In this document: piece after piece, positions 41,719 to 51,412 of the stretch
Layout: each line of letters starts with the position of its first letter
How positions within the stretch are numbered: position 1 is the first letter of the stretch
Notes under the pieces: generated by a model
Database searches by the model: none
What the model saw: only the letters and a program-made list of their open reading frames with translations
What the model was told of the DNA's origin: nothing
Program-made: the position numbers and the translations under genes
Assembly: GCA_948468595.1 (NCBI GenBank)
Contig: CAOKIU010000008.1
Span: 1 to 52,208 of the forward strand
DNA length: 52,208 bases
Reading direction: 5' to 3'
Origin: an uncultured Christensenella sp.
Lineage (GTDB): Bacteria > Bacillota > Clostridia > Christensenellales > UBA1750

Positions 41719-42112
41719 ATTCCCCGGCGACGAGCTTCCTTGCAATTTCTTGCGCGTTTCCGGAAAGATGCCCAATGCTATCAAGGCAATAGAACGCCGG
41801 GACGTTTTCTTCTTGGCGAAAAAGCGCATCGTCCCGGTGGCAGAGGACGATGCGCTTTTTTAGCGCGATCGCCATGCCCAGCTGCGTATGCGCGCCCCGG
41901 CCCAGCGGCGGCAAGAGGATGAAGGCGTCGCAGCGGGCGATTCCCTCCACCTCCTTTTCGGCGATGGATTTAAGCGTCTCCCGATCCAGCTTCCCAGGCG
42001 GACAATGCGCCGTCCAGTCATACGTATGCTCCCACCCAGCGTCTTTCAAAAGGCCCGCAAGCTCGCGCACTTGTTCATAGTTCTTTAGACTTGAGGCAAC
42101 GTAAAACTTCAT
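41717..42112 (-). CDS. Nucleoside 2-deoxyribosyltransferase-like protein
   Basis: A 131-residue Rossmann-like protein. MKFYVASSLKNYEQVRELAGLL at the N terminus and the block GIARCDAFILLPPLGRGAHTQLGMAIALKKRIVL match the nucleoside 2-deoxyribosyltransferase superfamily. In catalytically active members the residue after H-T (H-x-E-L-G) is the nucleophilic Glu; here it is Gln (HTQLG). The protein may therefore be inactive or bind nucleotides without catalysis. ATG at 42112 follows GGAGG with five bases between. It is transcribed in the same direction as its neighbours but has no obvious functional partner. Confidence 0.7.
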   Translation of the reverse strand: MKFYVASSLKNYEQVRELAGLLKDAGWEHTYDWTAHCPPGKLDRETLKSIAEKEVEGIARCDAFILLPPLGRGAHTQLGMAIALKKRIVLCHRDDALFRQEENVPAFYCLDSIGHLSGNAQEIARKLVAGE

Positions 42113-42135
42113 AGCTTCCTCCGCTTCAACGATAA

Positions 42136-42168
42136 ATCGCGCGCGCCGGGAAATTCGGCGCGCACGAT
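42136..42168 (-). terminator. Hairpin after the membrane protein gene
   Basis: GCGCGCCG (42141-42148) and CGGCGCGC (42156-42163) form a perfect 8-bp stem, extended by ATCG/CGAT outside one mismatch. The minus strand continues TTTATCGTT, a weak T-run. Confidence 0.5.
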
Positions 42169-42190
42169 CCTTGTTTGTTCTTGATCGCCG

Positions 42191-42793
42191 TCAGGCGGTC
42201 TTCTTCGCCTTCTTTTTGCGGTTGACGCGGCGGCGCTTGGCCTTTTTCGCCTTTTCCATCAGCCGGCGCTGCCGCTCCCACATCTTGGGGCCCATCAGGT
42301 AGCCCACCCCCACGCACAGCGGGTAGAGCAGCGCAACGGGCAGGTAAAGCCACGGCAGCAGCGCGTCCACATACTGGAACACGCCCAGAAACGCGCCCAG
42401 CGTCACGCGGGTGACGAGCGTCACCCAAAGATGATCGGTATCCGCAAGGAACAGGGCGAGAATCGCCATGATCACCGCGGGAGAGGCCGCCAGCAGGCCC
42501 GCCAGGAACCCCTTCATCGGCTGGAACATGCGGTCGCGCTCGGCCTTTGTGATCTCGTGCCCGCGCTCCTGCGCCTGCCGGTCCATCAGCTGCGAGAATT
42601 TGCAATCCTGCGTGCCCCGCTGTATCCCGTCCCACAGCGCCGCCGCGATCACCGCCAGAGAATAGACGACGGTGATCGTCATGTTGAGCCATTCGTAGTC
42701 CCCCATAAAGGATTGGATGAACACCATGCCCACCAGCGTCAGCGTCACCAGCATCATAAGCGTCGTGCCCGTAAACTTTAAGATGTCTTTCAT
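42191..42793 (-). CDS. Membrane protein of unknown function
   Basis: A 200-residue protein I do not recognise. Hydrophobic segments are visible at about residues 6-27, 34-54, 95-118, 122-142 and 145-163, suggesting four to five membrane spans. A charged cytosolic loop (DGIQRGTQDCKFSQLMDRQ) separates the second and third. The C-terminal 35 residues are strongly basic (KAKKAKRRRVNRKKKAKK). ATG at 42793 follows GGAGG and overlaps the end of the 5-formyl-THF cyclo-ligase gene by four bases, so it is the last gene of the alr operon. Confidence 0.75.
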   Translation of the reverse strand: MKDILKFTGTTLMMLVTLTLVGMVFIQSFMGDYEWLNMTITVVYSLAVIAAALWDGIQRGTQDCKFSQLMDRQAQERGHEITKAERDRMFQPMKGFLAGLLAASPAVIMAILALFLADTDHLWVTLVTRVTLGAFLGVFQYVDALLPWLYLPVALLYPLCVGVGYLMGPKMWERQRRLMEKAKKAKRRRVNRKKKAKKTA

Positions 42794-43344
42794 GCTCTTC
42801 CTCCGATGCGTAAAATACCCTGTTCGCTCACGAGCGCCCGCATGGGCACGTCGTGCGCGGAAGCGGGCACATTCTCCACCATGCACGCGCTGAAGCATAT
42901 TCCCGCGAAAAATGCGCGCGTCTTGGGCAAAAACCGGTCGTAATACCCTCTGCCGTAGCCCAGGCGCCGCCCCCGCGCGTCAAAGGCCAGGCCGGGGCAA
43001 AGGACCAGATCGATCTCCCCAGGGTCCGCGGCCTTGCCCACAGGCTCCAAAATTCCGAAAGCGCCCTTGCGAAAATTTCCCGCCGGACGCGCCTCCACGG
43101 CGATCATGTCCCCGTTGTCCGCGCATACGGGCGCCAGCACGCGCTTGCCCTGCCGCACTGCCGCCTCCATCGCTAAGGAGAGGTCCGCCTCGCTGCCAAT
43201 TGCCATGTAAAACAGCACGCACTTGCTCTCCAAGTATTCGGGCATTTCCAGGATATGGCGGCAAATGCGCGCGCTTTTTTCCTGGCGGTCCAGTATTTTC
43301 CCGCGCGCGCGGCGCATCGCGGCGCGCATTTCTCCCTTATCCAT
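42790..43344 (-). CDS. 5-formyltetrahydrofolate cyclo-ligase
   Basis: A 184-residue enzyme (YgfA/MTHFS family) that converts 5-formyl-THF to 5,10-methenyl-THF using ATP. MRAAMRRARGKILD lies near the N terminus, VLFYMAIGSEADL follows, and the diagnostic LCPGLAFDARGRRLGYGRGYYDRFL provides the phosphate-binding loop. The length is normal. It overlaps alr by eight bases upstream and the membrane protein gene by four bases downstream, so the three are co-translated. Confidence 0.93.
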   Translation of the reverse strand: MDKGEMRAAMRRARGKILDRQEKSARICRHILEMPEYLESKCVLFYMAIGSEADLSLAMEAAVRQGKRVLAPVCADNGDMIAVEARPAGNFRKGAFGILEPVGKAADPGEIDLVLCPGLAFDARGRRLGYGRGYYDRFLPKTRAFFAGICFSACMVENVPASAHDVPMRALVSEQGILRIGGRA

Positions 43345-44443
43345 GGCAATAGACCCTGGGCACGCGCGAAGAGATGCCCGTCATGATCTCATAGGGGATG
43401 GTGCCGGCCAGCTCCGCCAGTTCCTGGCAGCGAATCTCCTCGTCCCCCTGGCGGCCCATGAGCACCACCTCATCCCCCACTTCAACGCCCATGCCCGTGA
43501 CGTCCAGCATCACCTGGTCCATGCACACCGTGCCCGCAACCGGGGCGCGCCTGCCGCGCACCAGGGCGCACGCACGCCCGGAAAAGGCGCGGCAGTAGCC
43601 GTCCGCATAGCCGACGGGCAGGGTGGCGATCTCCGTCTCGCCCTGGGCGGTGAAGCGCCGGCCATAGCTGACGGTCTCTCCCGCATGGATGGTCTTGACG
43701 TGAACCACCTGCGTCGTCCAGCGCATGGCGGGCCGCACCGGCAGCCGGTCGAGCGGGTCCGCGCCATACATCGAGATGCCCGCGCGAACCATGTCGTAGC
43801 GCGCCTGGGGATACCGCTCCGCCGCAGCTGAGGCCGCCGCATGCCGCGTCACCTTTAAACCGTAGGCGCTCAGCACGGCCAGCATGGCCTCATAGCGCTC
43901 CAACTGCTCCCGGGCAAAATCGCTGCCCGGCACATCCGCCGTGGCAAAGTGCGTCATCGCGCCGCAAAGGCTCACATGCGGGCACTCCCGCGCAGCCTCC
44001 AGCAATTCCTTTAGCTCCTCCGGCGTCCGCACGCCGATGCGGTTCATGCCGGTATCCAGCTTCAAATGCGCCTGCGCGCGCACGCCCAGGGACTTTGCCG
44101 CGCCCTCCAGGGCAAAGAGGGTGTCGCGCGTAAAGAGCGCCTGCGCAATGCCGTACTCCACCGCGGCAAAGGCCGCCTGTCCGCCGCTCTGTCCCAGCAT
44201 GAGGATGGGCGCGCTGATGCCCGCGTCGCGCAGTTCGATCCCCTCCTCGATCAGCGCCACGGCCAGCATCACCGCGCCCGCCCCCAGGGCGGCGCGCGCC
44301 GTTTCCACCGCGCCATGACCGTATCCGTTGGCCTTGACCACCGCGCAGACCTTCGCCGGCTCCGCCATGTCCCGAATGCAGCGGACGTTGCCGGCAAGCG
44401 CGTCCAGATCGATCTCCAGCCGCGTCGGACGAATAGACCTCAT
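43337..44443 (-). CDS. alr: Alanine racemase
   Basis: A 368-residue PLP-dependent racemase supplying D-alanine for peptidoglycan. The PLP lysine is Lys37 in CAVVKANGYGHGAVETA. LKLDTGMNRIGVR, VRAGISMYGADPL, the catalytic Tyr in HAGETVSYGRRFTA, PVGYADGYCRAFSG and VCMDQVMLDVTG are all present. The length is standard. In sporulating Bacillus one Alr also acts in spores as a germination suppressor; which type this is cannot be told. ATG at 44443 follows GGAGG. Confidence 0.97.
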   Translation of the reverse strand: MRSIRPTRLEIDLDALAGNVRCIRDMAEPAKVCAVVKANGYGHGAVETARAALGAGAVMLAVALIEEGIELRDAGISAPILMLGQSGGQAAFAAVEYGIAQALFTRDTLFALEGAAKSLGVRAQAHLKLDTGMNRIGVRTPEELKELLEAARECPHVSLCGAMTHFATADVPGSDFAREQLERYEAMLAVLSAYGLKVTRHAAASAAAERYPQARYDMVRAGISMYGADPLDRLPVRPAMRWTTQVVHVKTIHAGETVSYGRRFTAQGETEIATLPVGYADGYCRAFSGRACALVRGRRAPVAGTVCMDQVMLDVTGMGVEVGDEVVLMGRQGDEEIRCQELAELAGTIPYEIMTGISSRVPRVYCHG

Positions 44444-44483
44444 CTCTCTTCCTCCACCTTTAAACCAAAATCGCGCGCGTCCT

Positions 44484-44510
44484 GGCGGGGGCGCGCATAG
44501 CGCCCCCGCC
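44484..44510. terminator. Perfect G+C-rich hairpin between the carboxylesterase and alr genes
   Basis: GGCGGGGGCGC and GCGCCCCCGCC pair perfectly over 11 bp around a five-base loop. It lies 42 bases past the carboxylesterase stop codon. No T-run follows on either strand. Confidence 0.55.
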
Positions 44511-44551
44511 GCAAAACCCTCGGCTTTCCCCGGCGCGACGGTTGCGTTGCG

Positions 44552-46051
44552 TTACAGAATGCCTTCCCGGATGCACTTTTCCATGAAGTCCACCTGCTCC
44601 CCGCGCGGCACGCCGGCCATTCCGGCATTGGCGCACAGGTGCATGCAGCGGCCGTCGCCCACGGCGTGCTTCTCCCAAACGGGCAATCCTTCGCCGTTGG
44701 GATCGCCGGTGCTGACAAAGTTGGCCCAGTAGCGCATCATCAGCTCCGATGCGGCCAGGTCCTCCTCCCGCCACGGCCGCCAGCCGGTGTAAAGGGTGCC
44801 AAACTGATAGACCAATTCCGCGGAGTGGAAGGGCCGCAGCGTCGAACCGTCCGGGCAGGGCAGGTTCTGCGTGAAGGAATACAGATAGGCGTCGCAGCCC
44901 TGGGCCATCTGGAACTGCGCCGTCATGCGCATTCCGGCAAAGGTCCTGGCCGTGCGCACCCAGCTTACGGCGCGGCCCGCCTCCTCGTTGTTGGCAGCGG
45001 GGAACACGCGCTTAAACTCCTCCTCATACTTGCCGAAATTCTTCGCCTCGGCAAGGTAGTTGGCGTAGTCGTCCTCCTGCGTCTGATGCAAGGCGTCCTC
45101 ATCGCTGGTCGCGCCCATGATGACGGATACATGGCTCTGCGCGCCGGAGGCAAACCGCGAAAGGTAATCCTCGCTGATGACCTTGCCATCGACGATCGGC
45201 CGGAACCACAGGCCGTGTTCATCGGTGGCGTCCATGATCTCCTGCGGCGTGCGCTCCCGCAGCTGCGCCAGGTTCTTGCATCCCAGCGCCTCTTGCAGCT
45301 TTAGGCCCATCTCCTCGGCGTCGGCAAGCGTCGCGTTGGCCATCTGCCGTCCAAAGGCGGCGGCGCTCTGGCCAATGGCGCCGCGGAACAGGCCCTTGGC
45401 TTGCTCGGCAGCCATCATCGCCGAAACCGACATGGAGCCCGCGCTCTGGCCGTCGATGGTGACCTTCGCAGGGTCGCCGCCAAAGTCCGCGATGTTGTCA
45501 TGCACCCATTGCAGGGCCGCGATCTGGTCCATAAAGGCGTAGTTGCCCGATGCGCCGCCGCCCTCGCGCGTAAGCTCCGGATGGGCCATGAAGCCCAGCG
45601 CGCCCATGCGGTAGTTGATGGTGACCACGACAATGCCCTTGGCCGCCAGCGTCTCCCCGATGAATTGCAGCGCGCCGCCCGATCCCTCGCGGAACGCGCC
45701 GCCGTGAATCCAGACCAGCACCGGCAGCGCTTCGCCCGCCTTTGCCGGGGTCCAGACGTTGAGCGCCAGGCTCCCCGCCTCGTTCATCACCTTTTCATTG
45801 GGATAGAATTCCACTTGGTAGAACGAGCCCTTGGGCAGCGTCACCTGCGGGCAGTCGGGCGCGTAATGGGTCGCGTCCCGAACGCCGTCCCAGGGCTTGA
45901 CGGGCTGCGGCGCGCGCCAGCGGTTTTCCCCCACCGGGTCGTCCGCATAGGGGATGCCCAAGAACGCCCAGACAGAGGGATTGCGCGTGCACTTCAATCC
46001 CTGTAGTTTGCCATCTTTGATCTTGGCAATGCCGTTTGTCTTTTCAAACAT
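44552..46051 (-). CDS. Type B carboxylesterase
   Basis: A 499-residue alpha/beta-hydrolase that cleaves carboxylic esters. The oxyanion region LPVLVWIHGGAFREGSGGA is followed by the nucleophile Ser in VTIDGQSAGSMSV. The acidic residue is in IMGATSDEDALH and the His in PFHSAELVYQFG. IPYADDPVGENRWRAPQPVKPW near the N terminus is family-typical. No signal peptide is seen, so it is probably cytosolic. The natural substrate is unknown; p-nitrobenzyl-esterase-like enzymes are the nearest class. It has its own promoter and is flanked by terminators, so it is monocistronic. Confidence 0.92.
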   Translation of the reverse strand: MFEKTNGIAKIKDGKLQGLKCTRNPSVWAFLGIPYADDPVGENRWRAPQPVKPWDGVRDATHYAPDCPQVTLPKGSFYQVEFYPNEKVMNEAGSLALNVWTPAKAGEALPVLVWIHGGAFREGSGGALQFIGETLAAKGIVVVTINYRMGALGFMAHPELTREGGGASGNYAFMDQIAALQWVHDNIADFGGDPAKVTIDGQSAGSMSVSAMMAAEQAKGLFRGAIGQSAAAFGRQMANATLADAEEMGLKLQEALGCKNLAQLRERTPQEIMDATDEHGLWFRPIVDGKVISEDYLSRFASGAQSHVSVIMGATSDEDALHQTQEDDYANYLAEAKNFGKYEEEFKRVFPAANNEEAGRAVSWVRTARTFAGMRMTAQFQMAQGCDAYLYSFTQNLPCPDGSTLRPFHSAELVYQFGTLYTGWRPWREEDLAASELMMRYWANFVSTGDPNGEGLPVWEKHAVGDGRCMHLCANAGMAGVPRGEQVDFMEKCIREGIL

Positions 46052-46086
46052 GTTTTCTCCCCTCCGACTTCTATATTCTGTCTGTA

Positions 46087-46115
46087 ATTCTATTCTCTAA
46101 GGCCCGATTCGTCAA
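46087..46115 (-). promoter_or_regulatory. Promoter of the carboxylesterase gene
   Basis: On the minus strand TTGACG (46110-46115), a 17-base spacer and TAGAAT (46087-46092) lie 35 bases before the start codon. Confidence 0.65.
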
Positions 46116-46120
46116 GGAAT

Positions 46121-46143
46121 AAAAATGCAGGCGGAGAGCCGCC
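46121..46143 (-). terminator. Second terminator-like hairpin in the atpC-carboxylesterase gap
   Basis: GGCGG (46130-46134) and CCGCC (46139-46143) form a short stem, and the minus strand reads TGCATTTTTATT after it. It lies more than 130 bases beyond the main atp terminator, just before the carboxylesterase promoter. Confidence 0.5.
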
Positions 46144-46275
46144 CCCTGAAGGGCGCAGCGGGAAGAGCGGGGAAGCGAGAGCCATTTAACAGGGCGAAAC
46201 CAATGCGCGGGATCGCGCCTTCAGCGCCCTTACAGGCGGACCTTCCGAGATTTTTCCGCGCTTGGCTTTGTCGAT

Positions 46276-46312
46276 AAAAGCCGCCCCGGGGACGGCAAAT
46301 CCCCGGGGCGGC
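46276..46312 (-). terminator. Terminator of the ATP synthase operon
   Basis: A perfect 12-bp stem (GCCGCCCCGGGG at 46280-46291 with its complement at 46301-46312) and a nine-base loop are followed by TTTT on the minus strand, 17 bases past the atpC stop codon. Confidence 0.85.
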
Positions 46313-46328
46313 GCGAAACCGGTTCCCC

Positions 46329-46745
46329 TCATTCGTTGTTGATGCTGCGGTGGGACAGCGCGCGCAGGCGCGCCATGGCGTGGGCGAGGTTCGCCTTGGT
46401 GACGACGAACTCGCGCTTGCTCTGCGCCTGGCGCAGTTTTTCCTTTTCGCGCTGTTCTTCCTCGCGGGTGAGGCGCTCGTTGATCTCCTCGGGCCATTCG
46501 GCCAATTGGCACAGCAGCAGCACGCGCTTGCGGTCCACCATCGCGTAGCCGTCGGCGGTGACGCATTCGCGCCACTGCCCGTTCTGCTTGATGCGCACCG
46601 AGCCGCTCTTGAGCACCAGCACCAGCGGCGCGTGGCCGGCCAGCACGCCCAGCTCTCCGTTTTCGCCGGGGAGCACGACCATCTGCACCGATTCCTTGAA
46701 AAACGCGCGCTCGGGCGTGGTGATTTCCAATTCAAACTCCGCCAT
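46329..46745 (-). CDS. atpC: ATP synthase F1 subunit epsilon
   Basis: A 138-residue central-stalk subunit. FELEITTPERAFFKESVQMVVLPGENGELGVLAGHAPLVLVLKSG is the N-terminal beta-sandwich. The C-terminal helical hairpin (about residues 88-135; NERLTREEEQREKEKLRQAQ) is present, so regulation by the extended conformation is possible. The length is normal. It is the last gene of the operon, seven bases after atpD, and is followed by a strong terminator. Confidence 0.95.
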   Translation of the reverse strand: MAEFELEITTPERAFFKESVQMVVLPGENGELGVLAGHAPLVLVLKSGSVRIKQNGQWRECVTADGYAMVDRKRVLLLCQLAEWPEEINERLTREEEQREKEKLRQAQSKREFVVTKANLAHAMARLRALSHRSINNE

Positions 46746-46751
46746 TGTTCC

Positions 46752-48158
<1,407 letters not shown>

Positions 48159-49034
48159 CTACCCTTCCAGCGCGTCCGCGCCCGCAATTATCTCGGCCAA
48201 TTCGTTGGTGATGGCGCCCTGGCGCGCGCGGTTCATCTCGCTTGTGAGCTTTGCGATCATTTCGTTTGCGTTGCGCGTTGCCGAGTCCATCGCGTTCATG
48301 CGGGCGCACTGCTCGCTGGCAAAGGACTGGACCAGCACGCTGTAGATCATTCCAATCAGGTACTGCGGAATGAGCAGGTCCATCAGCTTGGTAATGGAGG
48401 GCTCGTAGATGATCTGGTCGTGGTCCTCGTCCCCTGTCACCGTCGCCTCCACATCGTCAAAGTCCTCCACGCGCACCGGCAGCAGGCGCAGCACCTCCGG
48501 CCTCTGCACCAGGGTGGATACCCTGCGGGTGTAGACGACGTAGACCGTGTCCAGCATCCTCTGGTCGTACAGCTCGATGATGGTTTCGGCGATCTGCCGC
48601 GCGTGGTAGAGGGTGGGGTCCTGGATGACGTGGGCAAACTCGATGTCGATCAAATACCCGCGCCGCTCCAGATAGTCCCTGGCCATCTGCCCGATGCAGA
48701 AGATGTTGCTCTCCTCAAAGCCCTTCATGTGTTCCACGGCAAGGTTCATCACGTTGGAACTATACCCGCCGGCAAGGCCCTTATCCGCGGCGATGATGAT
48801 GTGCGCGGCGCGGTTTCCCTGCGGCGGGTTGAGGTAGGGATGTCCCTGCCCCTCGGTGTGCATCAGCACATCCTTGATGCTCTGCCGCACCTCTTTTAGG
48901 TAGACCGCGTTGGCCTCGTAGCGCGCCAGACCCTTTTTCATCTTGGAGGTGGAGATCATGTGCATCGCCCTGGTGATCTGCCGCGTCTGCGAGACCACGC
49001 GCATGTGATGTCGAATATCGGCTATGCTCGCCAT
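48159..49034 (-). CDS. atpG: ATP synthase F1 subunit gamma
   Basis: A 291-residue rotor shaft. The N-terminal helix MASIADIRHHMRVVSQTRQITRAMHMISTSKMKK and C-terminal helix SEQCARMNAMDSATRNANEMIAKL form the antiparallel coiled coil. The Rossmann-like middle (IIIAADKGLAGGYSSNVM) is present. The family motif normally begins (A/P)..K.RI.SV; here it is IADIRHHMRVVSQT, slightly divergent. It lies four bases after the delta/alpha fusion. Confidence 0.96.
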   Translation of the reverse strand: MASIADIRHHMRVVSQTRQITRAMHMISTSKMKKGLARYEANAVYLKEVRQSIKDVLMHTEGQGHPYLNPPQGNRAAHIIIAADKGLAGGYSSNVMNLAVEHMKGFEESNIFCIGQMARDYLERRGYLIDIEFAHVIQDPTLYHARQIAETIIELYDQRMLDTVYVVYTRRVSTLVQRPEVLRLLPVRVEDFDDVEATVTGDEDHDQIIYEPSITKLMDLLIPQYLIGMIYSVLVQSFASEQCARMNAMDSATRNANEMIAKLTSEMNRARQGAITNELAEIIAGADALEG

Positions 49035-49038
49035 GCTC

Positions 49039-50895
49039 TCATCCCTTCTTAAAGTATTCCTCTACCGCGCTCAAAAGGCTATCCTCCGTCTCTTGATCGA
49101 TCTCGTGGCTCTGCTCGATGCGCAGGGGGATTTGCGGATAGCGGTTGTTGACAAAGGCGATGAAATCCTCCTTAAAGGCGCGGATCTCCCTTACGCCCAC
49201 CTGCGTGGCCAGCCCGCGCGTCATCACGTAGAGCAGCACCACCTGCTCGGTCATGGACATGGGCGAATACTGGTCCTGCTTGAGCAGCTCCGTCAGCTTC
49301 TCCCCCTGGGCGAGCAGATCGCGCGTCGCGGTATCCAGATCGGAGCCAAACTGCGCAAAGACCGCCAGCTCCCGGTACTGCGCCAGGTCCAGCCTGAGCT
49401 GGCCGGAGACCTTGCGCATGGCCTTGGTCTGCGCGTTGCCGCCCACGCGGGAGACCGATAGGCCGCCGTTGACCGCCGGCCGCACGCCCGCGTTGAACAG
49501 CTCGCTCTCCAAGAAGATCTGGCCGTCGGTAATGGAGATGACGTTAGTGGGAATGTAGGCCGAAATATCCCCCGCCATGGTCTCGATGATGGGCAGGGCG
49601 GTCATCGACCCGCCCCCCAGCTTCTGCGAGAGCTTCGCCGCGCGCTCCAGCAGGCGGGAGTGCAGATAGAAGACGTCGCCGGGGTACGCCTCTCTGCCCG
49701 GCGGCCGGCGCAGCAGCAGCGATATGGCGCGATAGGCCACCGCGTGCTTGGAAAGATCGTCGTAGATGATCAAGGCGTCCTTGCCGCCGTACATGAACTC
49801 CTCCGCCATGGCGCAGCCGGCGTAGGGGGCGATGTACTGCATGGGTGCGGAGTCCGACGCCGTGGCCGCCACGATTGTGGTGTAGCCCATGGCGCCGTTT
49901 TCCTCCAGGGTCTTTTGAACCGAGGCGATGGTGGAGGCCTTCTGGCCGATCGCCACGTAGATGCACACGACGCCCGTTTCCTTCTGGTTGATGATGGTGT
50001 CAATGGCGATGGCGGTCTTGCCCGTCTGCCGGTCGCCGATGATGAGCTCGCGCTGCCCCCGGCCGATGGGCACCATGGCGTCGATGGCCAAATATCCCGT
50101 CTGCAAGGGCGTTTTGACCGGTCCGCGCTCGATGATGGGCGGGGCTTCGGTTTCAATCGGCCGGTAGTTCTTGACGCGGATGGGCTCCTTGCCATCGATG
50201 GGGCGGCCCAGCGGGTCCACCACGCGGCCCAGCATGCCTTCGCCCACCGGCACCGAAACCACGCGGCCGGTGCCCTCCACCTTGCTGCCCTGCTCGATAT
50301 CCTGAGACCTATCCAACAGGATCACGCCCACGTTGTCGCGCTCCAGGTTAAAGGCAATGCCGAACTTATCGCCGTCAAAGCGCAGCAGCTCGTTGTTGCG
50401 ACAGCCGTTCAGGCCCGAAACGTGCGCGATGCCGTCGCCCACGGACAAAACGTAGCCCACCGGCAGCACTTCCTGCCGGGTGCGAAAGCCGCTCATGCGG
50501 CGCACGCGCTTTTCCAACTCCTCCATATCCACGGGGGAGAGCTTGCTCCTGCGCTTCTTTCTGGGCCTGCCGTCGCTATCCAGCATCACGCGCCCGGCTT
50601 CGTCGCGCTCGTCTTCGACGGTCGCCAAGGTGTTTAAGCCTTCCAGCCAGTCAAAGTTTGCTTCGTCGGTCTCAAAGCCGGCCTCACCGGCGTCATCCTT
50701 GATGGTCAGCCTCTTTTTGATGGTGCCGTCGTACACGCGCCCGTCGATTTCCACGCGAATGCCGCCGATGAGCGACGCATCCACCTGCGCAACGAGCTGC
50801 ACCTCGTCTTCAAGGCTCTCGGAGAATTTCCTCTCCACCTGGTGAATCTGCTCCGGGGTCAGCTTCACCGGAGCGTACACAAAGCCCTTTAGCAT
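49039..50895 (-). CDS. atpA: Fusion of the ATP synthase delta C-terminal domain with the complete alpha subunit
   Basis: A 618-residue protein; ordinary alpha is about 500-510. Residues 1-66 match the C-terminal domain of delta/[19 protein letters not shown], then [19 protein letters not shown] and [13 protein letters not shown]. Residues 67-118 are a linker, acidic then basic (PRKKRRSK). From about 119 the protein is a full alpha: [25 protein letters not shown], Walker A GDRQTGKT (287-294), [13 protein letters not shown] and the C-terminal helical domain. The delta N-terminal domain is absent. The start is ATG at 50895, with GAGGTGA inside the end of atpF and one base after its stop codon. 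The frame is unbroken, so the fusion looks genuine. Confidence 0.93.
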   Translation of the reverse strand: MLKGFVYAPVKLTPEQIHQVERKFSESLEDEVQLVAQVDASLIGGIRVEIDGRVYDGTIKKRLTIKDDAGEAGFETDEANFDWLEGLNTLATVEDERDEAGRVMLDSDGRPRKKRRSKLSPVDMEELEKRVRRMSGFRTRQEVLPVGYVLSVGDGIAHVSGLNGCRNNELLRFDGDKFGIAFNLERDNVGVILLDRSQDIEQGSKVEGTGRVVSVPVGEGMLGRVVDPLGRPIDGKEPIRVKNYRPIETEAPPIIERGPVKTPLQTGYLAIDAMVPIGRGQRELIIGDRQTGKTAIAIDTIINQKETGVVCIYVAIGQKASTIASVQKTLEENGAMGYTTIVAATASDSAPMQYIAPYAGCAMAEEFMYGGKDALIIYDDLSKHAVAYRAISLLLRRPPGREAYPGDVFYLHSRLLERAAKLSQKLGGGSMTALPIIETMAGDISAYIPTNVISITDGQIFLESELFNAGVRPAVNGGLSVSRVGGNAQTKAMRKVSGQLRLDLAQYRELAVFAQFGSDLDTATRDLLAQGEKLTELLKQDQYSPMSMTEQVVLLYVMTRGLATQVGVREIRAFKEDFIAFVNNRYPQIPLRIEQSHEIDQETEDSLLSAVEEYFKKG

Positions 50896-50896
50896 A

Positions 50897-51388
50897 TCAC
50901 TTCACCTCGGACAGGAATTCCTCCATCAGCTTCTGATGGTCTTCCGGCTTGATCTCGCGCTCAAGGATGCGGCTGGCCAGCGCCACGGAAAGCTCCATGA
51001 CCTGATCGTGCATGGAGTCCATCAGCCGCCGCTTCTCCTCCTTGGCGGACTGTTTCGCCGTCTCGATAATGACCTCCGCCTGTCTTGACGCCTCCTCGCG
51101 GATGGACTGCGCGTCCTTGTCCGCCTGCGCCATGATTTGGGCCACCTGCCCCTCCGCATCTAAGCGCGCCTGGCGCACGATGTCGTCGCTCTTTGCCTTG
51201 ATCGCGTCAACCTCTGCCCGGTCCGCGTCAATCGCTTGGCGCTCTTGCTCGAACCGTTCCTGCCTGGCCCGCATGAACTTGGACAGCGGCTTATACAGGA
51301 AGAACTTAAACACAATGTAGAGGATGATCAGATTGACCAAGTGAAGAAACAGCGACAGCGGATTGACGATTTCAAATAATCCACTCAT
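50897..51388 (-). CDS. atpF: ATP synthase Fo subunit b
   Basis: A 163-residue peripheral-stalk subunit. One N-terminal membrane segment (about residues 8-32; [20 protein letters not shown]) is followed by a long charged coiled coil and the end [13 protein letters not shown]. The length is normal, so the missing delta N-terminal domain has not been moved onto b (unlike the b-delta fusion of mycobacteria). A second b-type gene is not seen in the window, so b is probably a homodimer. Its 3' end carries the ribosome-binding site for the fusion gene. Confidence 0.95.
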   Translation of the reverse strand: MSGLFEIVNPLSLFLHLVNLIILYIVFKFFLYKPLSKFMRARQERFEQERQAIDADRAEVDAIKAKSDDIVRQARLDAEGQVAQIMAQADKDAQSIREEASRQAEVIIETAKQSAKEEKRRLMDSMHDQVMELSVALASRILEREIKPEDHQKLMEEFLSEVK

Positions 51389-51412
51389 CTTTTTGCCTCT
51401 CCTTGATCGAAC

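Noticed and set aside
46112-46735. A 207-residue minus-strand reading frame over atpC
   Set aside because: Shadow of atpC in another frame, extended through the atp terminator.
49039-50895. Frameshift or missed stop codon joining atpH and atpA
   Set aside because: The delta part starts exactly at a domain boundary with its own ribosome-binding site, one base after atpF, and there is no room for the N-terminal domain; a simple frameshift would leave that domain readable in another frame.
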